A stretch of DNA of 64,000 bases, from positions 124,001-188,000 of the forward strand of contig NZ_MVHC01000007.1 in the NCBI RefSeq assembly GCF_002086455.1, given 5' to 3'. Under the pieces are notes generated by a model. It was given only the letters and a program-made list of their open reading frames with translations. It was not told the origin of the DNA and searched no databases. Below, in pieces: positions 57,808 through 64,000 of this stretch; within the stretch, counting starts at the first letter, position 1; every line of letters starts with the position of its first letter. The translations under genes were made by a program, and so were the position numbers. This stretch comes from Mycolicibacter algericus DSM 45454. GTDB lineage: Bacteria > Actinomycetota > Actinomycetes > Mycobacteriales > Mycobacteriaceae.

Positions 57808-58902
57808 ATGCTGAAATACCGCGGCAGCCAATTGAGCAGGATGGGCCTGATCGGCATCGTGGTCGTGGCCTTCATCGTCGCGATCGGGTTGCAGCCCGAA
57901 CAGTTGATCCAGTGGGCCACCAGCGTGCGTTACCAGGCCCGGTTCGCCGAAGCCGGTGGCCTGAGCACCGGTGCCGACGTCACGCTGTCGGGGATCAAGG
58001 TCGGCTCGGTCACCGATGTCGCACTCGACAACGGCGACGCTCTGGTGACGTTCACGCTGGCCGGCAAGTACCCGCTGGGCTCGCAGACCACCGCGCACAT
58101 CCGCACCGGGTCGTTGCTCGGCGAGCGGGTGCTGACGGTGGAGCCCGCCGGCAGCGACAAGATGCGCCCGCTGGATGTCATCCCGCTCACCCGCACGTCG
58201 TCGCCGTACTCGCTGGTCGACGCGGTCGGCGAACTGACGTCCAATACCGCCGGCACCGACACCGAATCACTGAACCGTTCGTTGGACACCCTGTCGGACA
58301 CCATCGACCAGATCGCGCCGCAGCTGGGGCCGACGTTCGACGGCCTGAGCAGGTTGTCCCGGGCGGTCCACAGCCGCAACGAGGGCCTCGCCGACTTGCT
58401 GAAATCGGCCGCCGAGCTCACCGGTGTGCTCTCCGAACGCAGCCAGCAGATCAACTCGCTGATCCTGGACGCCGACAGCCTCGTCGACGTGCTCAACACC
58501 CGTCGGCAGGCGATCGTCAACCTGCTGGTCAGCACGTCGGCGGTGTCGCGGCAGCTGTCTGAACTCGTCGCCCAGAACAACGAACAGCTCAAACCGACGC
58601 TGGCGAAGATCATCGAGCTGAACAAGATCCTGGAGAAGAACCGGGACAACCTCGCCAAGGCGCTGCCCGGTCTGGCCAAATACGAACTCACCCAAGGCGA
58701 GACGGTGTCCAACGGGTCCTACTACAGCGCCTACGTTCCGAACCTGTTCCTGCCGCAGCTGTTCCAGCCGTTCTTCGACTACATCTTCGGCTTCCGGCGC
58801 GGCGTCGACGCCGGGCAACCGCCGGACAATGCCGGGCCGCGTGCCGAACTGCCGTTCCCGATCAACGGGATTCCGCAACCAGGAGACCTGCCGCCCCGAT
58901 GA
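57808..58902 (+). CDS. mceC: Mce family protein C
   Basis: 364 residues; ATG after GGGGGAG. Membrane helix GLIGIVVVAFIVAIGL (about 13-28), then the MlaD domain TGADVTLSGIKVGSVTDVALDNG; long coiled helical region (about 120-290) and a Pro-rich tail with YYSAYVPNLFLPQLFQPF. Position and motifs match MceC. The 46-bp gap to mceB is the largest within the operon. Confidence 0.93.
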   Translation: MLKYRGSQLSRMGLIGIVVVAFIVAIGLQPEQLIQWATSVRYQARFAEAGGLSTGADVTLSGIKVGSVTDVALDNGDALVTFTLAGKYPLGSQTTAHIRTGSLLGERVLTVEPAGSDKMRPLDVIPLTRTSSPYSLVDAVGELTSNTAGTDTESLNRSLDTLSDTIDQIAPQLGPTFDGLSRLSRAVHSRNEGLADLLKSAAELTGVLSERSQQINSLILDADSLVDVLNTRRQAIVNLLVSTSAVSRQLSELVAQNNEQLKPTLAKIIELNKILEKNRDNLAKALPGLAKYELTQGETVSNGSYYSAYVPNLFLPQLFQPFFDYIFGFRRGVDAGQPPDNAGPRAELPFPINGIPQPGDLPPR

Positions 58903-60353
58903 AGACTCGTAGATCACTGCAGATCGCGGCGGCCGCCGTGGCGGCGCTGCTGGTGCTGGCGGGCGCGGGCATCCTGATCCGGCACACCGTGCTGAAGCCG
59001 ACCAAGATCACTGCGTACTTCTCCACCGCAACCGCCATCTATCCCGGTGACGAGGTCCGGGTCGCCGGGGTGAAGGTCGGCACCATCGACAGCATCGAAC
59101 CGCAGGGCACCCAGGCCAAGCTCACCCTGCGCGTCGACCGCAAGGTGCCGATCCCGGCCGACGCCAAAGCCGTCATCGTCGCACCCAACCTGGTGGCGGC
59201 GCGGTTCGTCCAGCTCACCCCCGCCTACCATCGAGGCGACGGGCCGACCCTGCCTGACGGCGCGGTGATCCCGCGTGAGCACACCGCGGTCCCGGTCGAG
59301 TGGGATGAGGTCAAGACCCAATTGAACCGGCTTGCCGCGGAACTGGGTCCGCGCAGCGGTGTTTCGGGAACGTCGGCGTCGCGCTTCATCGACAGTGCGG
59401 CCAATGCGATGGACGGCAACGGCGCCAAACTGCGCGAGACCTTGGCTCAACTCTCCGGTATGGCCCGGATCTTTGCCGAGGGCAGCGGAAACATCGTCGA
59501 CATCATCACGGGCCTGCAGACGTTCGTGACGGCGCTGCGTGACAGCGATCAGCAGATCGTGGTGTTCGAGTCGCGGCTCGCCACGTTGACCAGTGTGGTC
59601 AACGACAGCCGATCCAACTTGGATGCCGCTCTCACCGACTTCGCCGGCGCGATCGACACGGTGCGGGATTTCGTGGCGGGGAGCCGCGCCGAAACTGCCG
59701 AGGCGCTGCGGGGTGTGGCCGCCGTCAGCCAGACGCTGGTGGATTCGAAGAACGCGATCCGCAATATCCTGCACATCACCCCGAACGCGATCGCCAACAC
59801 ACTCAATATGTACAACGTGACCAGCGGGACCCCGGTGGGCTCGTTCGCGTTCGCCAACTTCAGCAACCCGGTTCAGGCGATCTGCACGATGACCGGTGCG
59901 ATCGGCAACGTGACGTCGACGGAGACCGGCAAATTGTGCGAGGGGTACCTCGGGCCGGCCATGCGGCTGCTGAATTTCAACGGGCTCCCGTTGCCGATGT
60001 CTCCGTATCTGACCAAGGCGGCCAGCCCGGAGAAGTTGATCTATACCGACCCGGCGTTGATGCCGCACGCCGAGCACCCGGGAAGCCTGCCGGAACAGGA
60101 ACCGTCGATCTCGGCCTACACCGGGCTGCACGGCGACGTCCCGCCGCCGCCGGGCTGGACGGATCCGCTGCAACCGCGCGGTTCCCTTGCGCCCGACGGA
60201 TTGCCGGCCGCAGCGACACCGCCACTGAACCCCGGAGTGCCGCTGCCCAGTCCGACCACCTTCGACGGGATGCTGCTGCCCGGCCCGCCACCTCCGGGCC
60301 CGCCGCCCGGTCTGCCCGGTCCGTTGCCGGCGGAAGGGACACCCTCGCCATGA
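58899..60353 (+). CDS. mceD: Mce family protein D
   Basis: 484 residues. N-terminal helix AAAAVAALLVLAGAGILI, MlaD domain YPGDEVRVAGVKVGTIDSIEPQG, helical middle, conserved NMYNVTSGTPVGSFAFANFSNPVQAIC, and a very Pro-rich C-terminus (about 430-484) typical of MceD. Overlaps mceC by 4 bp and mceE by 4 bp. Confidence 0.93.
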   Translation: MKTRRSLQIAAAAVAALLVLAGAGILIRHTVLKPTKITAYFSTATAIYPGDEVRVAGVKVGTIDSIEPQGTQAKLTLRVDRKVPIPADAKAVIVAPNLVAARFVQLTPAYHRGDGPTLPDGAVIPREHTAVPVEWDEVKTQLNRLAAELGPRSGVSGTSASRFIDSAANAMDGNGAKLRETLAQLSGMARIFAEGSGNIVDIITGLQTFVTALRDSDQQIVVFESRLATLTSVVNDSRSNLDAALTDFAGAIDTVRDFVAGSRAETAEALRGVAAVSQTLVDSKNAIRNILHITPNAIANTLNMYNVTSGTPVGSFAFANFSNPVQAICTMTGAIGNVTSTETGKLCEGYLGPAMRLLNFNGLPLPMSPYLTKAASPEKLIYTDPALMPHAEHPGSLPEQEPSISAYTGLHGDVPPPPGWTDPLQPRGSLAPDGLPAAATPPLNPGVPLPSPTTFDGMLLPGPPPPGPPPGLPGPLPAEGTPSP

Positions 60354-61513
60354 TCGGTCTACGCTCACTGCGGCGCAGCGCGGCGCTTGCCCTCGTGGTC
60401 GCCGCCACCACGACCGGCTGCGCCTTCGGCGGTCTGAACTCGGTGGCGCTGCCGGGCGTTCAAGGCCGCGGTTCCGGAGCGCAGCATTTCACCGTCCGGC
60501 TGGCCAATGTCGGGACATTGGAATCCAATTCGCCGGTGATGCTCTCCGATGTGGTGATCGGCAGCGTCGGCAAGATGACCGTCACCGACTGGCACGCCAA
60601 CGTCGACATCGCGGTCAACCCCGGCGTTGAGGTCCCGGCCAATGCGGTGGCGACCGTCGGGCAGACCAGCCTGCTCGGTTCGATGCATCTGGCGCTCAAT
60701 CCGCCGATCGGGCAGCAGCCGACGGGGCGGCTGGCACCCGGCGCGACCATACCGCTGAGCGACTCGTCGACGTACCCCTCCACCGAGCAGACCCTTTCGT
60801 CGCTGGCGGTAATCGTCAACGGGGGAGGGCTCGGCCAGATCGGTGACATCATCCACAACTTCAGCACCTCCATGGCGGGACGGGAGGCCGACATCCGCGA
60901 TCTGATCGTCCGGCTGGACAACTTCACCGGGGCGCTGGATCGGCAGCGGAACAACATCGTCGAGGCCATCGGTGAGATGAACCGGACGGCCACGGCATTC
61001 GCCGGGCAGCGCGACACCATCCACCGTGCGCTGGACAAGATTCCTCCGGCCATCGACGTCTTGATCAAGGAGCGACCCAAGTTCGTCACCGCGTTGACCA
61101 AACTCGGCCAGTTCGGCGACCTGTCGGCCGGGCTGGTCAATGATTCTGGGCGCGAACTGGTCTCCGACCTCATCCACATCGAACCGGCGTTGCGGTCGCT
61201 GGCCAACATCGGCCCGGAGCTCAACTCGGCGGTCGCCTACGCCTCGGCTTTCCCGTACGGGCCCAATGCGATCGAGCGCGCCGTGCGGGGTGACTTCCTG
61301 AACCTGTTCGCCGTCTTCGACCTCACCAAACCGCGACTCAAGCGGGCGCTGTTCGCCGGCACCCAGTGGGGTGACGAAGATGCGAAACTCGTTCCGGCGC
61401 CCGGTGACCCGTGGTATCTGAACTATTCCTACGACCCGCTGCAAGAACCGATTCTGCAGGCTTCGAGCCAGGGCTTACCGCCGGGAACCCTCGGGTCGGG
61501 AGGCGGTGGATAG
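60350..61513 (+). CDS. mceE: Mce family lipoprotein E
   Basis: 387 residues. Lipoprotein signal LRRSAALALVVAATTTGC with the lipidated Cys at about residue 23. MlaD domain SNSPVMLSDVVIGSVGKMTV and helical domain; conserved PELNSAVAYASAFPYGPNAIERAVRGDFLNLF. This is the LprK-type Mce lipoprotein found in every mce operon. Stop is followed immediately by mceF. Confidence 0.93.
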   Translation: MIGLRSLRRSAALALVVAATTTGCAFGGLNSVALPGVQGRGSGAQHFTVRLANVGTLESNSPVMLSDVVIGSVGKMTVTDWHANVDIAVNPGVEVPANAVATVGQTSLLGSMHLALNPPIGQQPTGRLAPGATIPLSDSSTYPSTEQTLSSLAVIVNGGGLGQIGDIIHNFSTSMAGREADIRDLIVRLDNFTGALDRQRNNIVEAIGEMNRTATAFAGQRDTIHRALDKIPPAIDVLIKERPKFVTALTKLGQFGDLSAGLVNDSGRELVSDLIHIEPALRSLANIGPELNSAVAYASAFPYGPNAIERAVRGDFLNLFAVFDLTKPRLKRALFAGTQWGDEDAKLVPAPGDPWYLNYSYDPLQEPILQASSQGLPPGTLGSGGGG

Positions 61514-63058
61514 ATGCTGACACGCTTCGTACGCATTCAGCTGGCCCTGTTCCTCATAGCATCGGTGATCGGCGTTTCAGCCATGATCTTCGGCTACATG
61601 CAGGTGCCGACCCTGCTCGGGATCGGCCGGGTCACGGTCAAGCTGGACCTGCCGGAGACCGGCGGGCTCTACCGATTCTCCAACGTCACCTACAACGGGG
61701 TGCAGATCGGCACGGTCACCAACGTCGAGCTGACGCCGGGCGGCGTGCGCGCCACGTTGTCGCTGAGTCGATCACCGAAGATCCCGGCGGATCTGACCGC
61801 CGCGGTGCGTAGCGTTTCGGCGATCGGCGAGCAGTATGTCGATCTGCTGCCGCGCAGCGACGGCGGTCCGTACCTGCAGAACGGCTCGGTGATCGCGGCG
61901 TCCGACACGCAAGTGCCCCAACAGGTCGGTCCGATGCTCGATCAGGTCAGTGCCCTGGTCGACAGCATCCCCAAGGACCGGCTCAGCGACTTGCTCGACG
62001 AGACCTTCCAAGCCTTCGACGGCGCGGGTTACGACTTCCAATCACTGCTGGATTCGGCGACCACGATCAGCGGTGACGCCAACCGGGTCGCCGACAAGGT
62101 GCGCAAGCTGGTCGATGACGGTGCGCCACTGCTGGACTCCCAGGAGAAAAGCACCGACGCGATCCGGACCTGGGCGCGCAGCGTGGCCGGGATCTCCGAA
62201 CAGGTCGCCGTCAACGACCCGCAGTTGCGCGCGATCTTGCAGCGCGGTCCCGGATTCGCCGAGGAGGTGTCCGGTCTGATGCAGGATCTCAAGCCCACGC
62301 TGCCGATTCTGCTGGCGAACCTGAACACCCTGGGGCAGGTGTTGATGGTCTACAACCCATCGCTGGAACAGTTGATGGTGCTGTTGCCCGGATACATTGC
62401 GGCCCAGCAGTCGTTCGGTCTGCCCAAGAACAACCCGACCGGTCTGCCGCAGGGCGACTTCACCCTCACCTTCGGTGACCCCAACCCGTGCACCGTGGGG
62501 TTTCTGCCGGCCTCCTCCTGGCGCTCCCCGGCCGACACCACCACGATCGACACCCCCGATGGGTTGTACTGCAAACTCCCGCAGGATTCCCCCGTGTCGG
62601 TGCGCGGCGCCCGCAACTTCCCGTGTATCGAGCACCCGGGTAAGCGCGCGCCCACGGTCGAACTGTGCGACGACCCGAAGGGGTTCGTGCCCATCGCGAT
62701 GCGTCAGCACCTCACCGGACCCGGACCCATCGACCCGAACCTGCTCAAGCAGGGCATCCCGATCGACGACCGGGCCGATTTCAACGACCGGATCTTCGCC
62801 CCGACCGGGGGCACCCCGTTGCCGCCGTGGGCCACCCCGTCGGGGACATCACCGGATTCCCCCCGGCCCGAGGTTCCGGCGCCGCCGCCGCCGTTCGCCG
62901 GGCACGACGGGAGTGCTGAGCAGCGGCCACCGGTGGCGGTGTTGCCCTATGACCCGAACACCGGCAAGTACATGACCCCCGACGGGCGCTACGAGCAGCA
63001 GACCAACCTGGTGCCCGGTTCGGGCCCCAAGACGTGGACCGACCTGATGCCGTCCTAG
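61514..63058 (+). CDS. mceF: Mce family protein F
   Basis: 514 residues. Membrane helix LALFLIASVIGVSAMIFGYM (about 10-29), MlaD domain RFSNVTYNGVQIGTVTNVELTPG, long helical region and a Pro-rich tail (about 430-514). Conserved CTVGFLPASSWRSPADT and the paired cysteines YCKLP ... NFPCIEHPG are MceF traits. Last Mce subunit; two secreted-protein genes follow instead of the usual Mce-associated membrane proteins. Confidence 0.93.
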   Translation: MLTRFVRIQLALFLIASVIGVSAMIFGYMQVPTLLGIGRVTVKLDLPETGGLYRFSNVTYNGVQIGTVTNVELTPGGVRATLSLSRSPKIPADLTAAVRSVSAIGEQYVDLLPRSDGGPYLQNGSVIAASDTQVPQQVGPMLDQVSALVDSIPKDRLSDLLDETFQAFDGAGYDFQSLLDSATTISGDANRVADKVRKLVDDGAPLLDSQEKSTDAIRTWARSVAGISEQVAVNDPQLRAILQRGPGFAEEVSGLMQDLKPTLPILLANLNTLGQVLMVYNPSLEQLMVLLPGYIAAQQSFGLPKNNPTGLPQGDFTLTFGDPNPCTVGFLPASSWRSPADTTTIDTPDGLYCKLPQDSPVSVRGARNFPCIEHPGKRAPTVELCDDPKGFVPIAMRQHLTGPGPIDPNLLKQGIPIDDRADFNDRIFAPTGGTPLPPWATPSGTSPDSPRPEVPAPPPPFAGHDGSAEQRPPVAVLPYDPNTGKYMTPDGRYEQQTNLVPGSGPKTWTDLMPS

Positions 63059-63075
63059 CCGAAGGAGGACATAAC

Positions 63076-63582
63076 ATGCAGGTACGCGAATTAGCCGCCG
63101 CGACAGCGGCGTTCGGGCTTGTTGCCGGGATGGCCTCGGCGCCGCCGGCGCATGCCGCCCTGGGCTTCGAGCTCAACGGCCCCTACCGGGTCACTTCGAG
63201 CGGAGACTGGGCCAAGACCAACGAAGTGTTCATGGACGAAGTCACCGTCTCGTCGGTGTGGACGTTCAGCTCCAGTTGCGAGAACGCGCACGTCTGTACC
63301 GGCCAGGTCAGCAGCGACCAGGGCTGGACCGCGCCGCTGGAATTTCGCACCTCGCGGTGGATCGTCGACCGCTTCCATGAGAACTGGCAGACCTGCCCGG
63401 ACGGCACCACCTCGCCGGGGCGGCAGCGCTACCAGTTCCAGGGCAGCGACTCCAACGGCCAGTACGACAAACGCAACATCGACCTGCTGGTCGGCTACGA
63501 CAGAACGATCGGCGTCTCGGGGGCCTGTGGACGCAACCAACCCACGGTGATCACCATGCCGCTGAGCGTGCGGCGGCTTTAG
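63076..63582 (+). CDS. Secreted protein downstream of mce genes
   Basis: 168 residues; ATG after AAGGAGGA. Signal peptide of about 27 residues with cleavage after AHA (PPAHA-ALGFEL). Mature part is beta-rich with paired cysteines (SSSCENAHVCTG, QTCPDG, GACGRNQ). Similar small secreted proteins occur after mceF in other mycobacteria, but I cannot name a function; a substrate-binding or envelope role in Mce transport is inference. Confidence 0.8.
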   Translation: MQVRELAAATAAFGLVAGMASAPPAHAALGFELNGPYRVTSSGDWAKTNEVFMDEVTVSSVWTFSSSCENAHVCTGQVSSDQGWTAPLEFRTSRWIVDRFHENWQTCPDGTTSPGRQRYQFQGSDSNGQYDKRNIDLLVGYDRTIGVSGACGRNQPTVITMPLSVRRL

Positions 63583-63597
63583 TCGGTAGGAGACACG

Positions 63598-64000
63598 ATG
63601 CGGAACACCCGTGTGATGATGACGTTCGCCGCGGCTGCTGTGGCCGCCGGGGCGGTGGCCGCGGTGACCTCGGCGGCGCCGTCGGTGGCCGACCCCTACG
63701 TGCCGATGTGCGACGTCCCGGCGTGCACACCGGGAATCGCGCCGAATGTCGTGCTGGGTGCGCCGTGCTCCAACACCACCTACTTCGTCTTCGGGTCCGC
63801 TGTCGCAGGGCCGTCGACCCTGCCGGGCAGGCTGGTGTACTGCGGATCGCCCCGCCGGTACGAGCCGCGCTGGTTCCGTTCCCCGGAGATGCACGGCATC
63901 AAGGAGGAGAACAGCAGGTGCGACGAGTACGTCGGCGAGGTGGCGCAGGCGCCCGATGGACTCTTCCTGGCCTGCGTTGCCGACGGCGAGGCCCGGTGGC
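63598..64000 (+). CDS. Second secreted protein, 3' end beyond the window
   Basis: Partial gene, 134 codons visible; ATG after TAGGAGA. Starts MRNTRVMMTFAAAAVAAGAV with a signal peptide ending near SVADPYV. The mature part is Cys-rich (MCDVPACTPG, APCSN, YCGSP, SRCDEY, ACVADG), pointing to disulfides outside the cytoplasm. Same operon as the previous gene (15-bp gap). Family not recognised. Confidence 0.75.
   Translation, partial: MRNTRVMMTFAAAAVAAGAVAAVTSAAPSVADPYVPMCDVPACTPGIAPNVVLGAPCSNTTYFVFGSAVAGPSTLPGRLVYCGSPRRYEPRWFRSPEMHGIKEENSRCDEYVGEVAQAPDGLFLACVADGEARW

Noticed and set aside
58914..60368. Long antisense frame (484 codons) opposite mceD
   Set aside because: An Arg/Gly-rich shadow of a high-GC gene; the plus strand encodes a clear MceD with membrane helix and conserved motifs.

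Overview
The window is high-GC actinobacterial DNA from a mycobacterium, most likely a Mycolicibacterium-type environmental species. The left end (1-4869) has the gene order phoU/phoY2, LytR-CpsA-Psr protein, tRNA-dihydrouridine synthase, desA1, which is the Rv0821c-Rv0824c order of M. tuberculosis. DesA1 and an mce operon are mycobacterial hallmarks. From about 4.9 kb to the right end the window is a dense catabolic region of about 59 kb. I see no tRNA, rRNA, insertion sequence, integrase or CRISPR array.

Layout. (A) 4933-13289: a TetR regulator, divergent from a tightly overlapping six-gene operon (SDR, Rieske oxygenase, Baeyer-Villiger-type monooxygenase, TauD-type dioxygenase, SDR, aldehyde dehydrogenase), with a perfect TTGTCCGGACAA palindrome between them. 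(B) 13326-19547: a KshB-like reductase, divergent from acyl-CoA synthetase, two acyl-CoA dehydrogenase subunits, a crotonase and a MeaB-type GTPase. (C) 19552-24303: a DapB-like reductase, an aldehyde dehydrogenase, a TetR regulator and a divergent acyl-CoA dehydrogenase. (D) 24397-31650: a seven-gene minus-strand operon (CMD protein, Rieske oxygenase, small unknown, degenerate amidohydrolase, NTF2-like protein, two acyl-CoA dehydrogenase subunits), divergent from an amidohydrolase. (E) 31756-34986: two convergent P450/ferredoxin units. (F) 35106-40490: a NuoF-like flavoprotein, ferredoxin, DUF35-thiolase fusion, alpha/beta hydrolase and 3-hydroxyisobutyrate-dehydrogenase-like protein. (G) 40496-46481: alpha/beta hydrolase, Rieske ferredoxin and two amidohydrolases, divergent from an acyl-CoA dehydrogenase pair. 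(H) 46569-49820: P450, ferredoxin and two SDRs. (I) 50039-64000: aldehyde dehydrogenase, CoA-transferase, HMG-CoA-synthase-like/DUF35 protein, an 80-bp triple repeat, thiolase, then mceA-F without yrbE permease genes, and two secreted proteins.

The most notable observation is a shared palindrome, GAGAAT-N3-ATTCTC, in five (perfect) plus two (degenerate) promoter gaps: 14378, 23033, 30118, 31705, 44149, 44272 and 49844. It ties regions B, C, D, E, G, H and I into one candidate regulon. One copy lies beside the TetR gene at 22258-22911, the best candidate regulator. The genes together look like import of a hydrophobic polycyclic or terpenoid/steroid-like compound (Mce), oxygenation (P450s, Rieske and BV enzymes), CoA activation, side-chain or ring beta-oxidation by paired acyl-CoA dehydrogenases, and thiolase/aldolase cleavage. 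The substrate cannot be read from the sequence.

Start codons were chosen from ribosome-binding sites and ATGA/GTGA/TTGA overlaps. Family assignments are from recognised motifs, not database searches.
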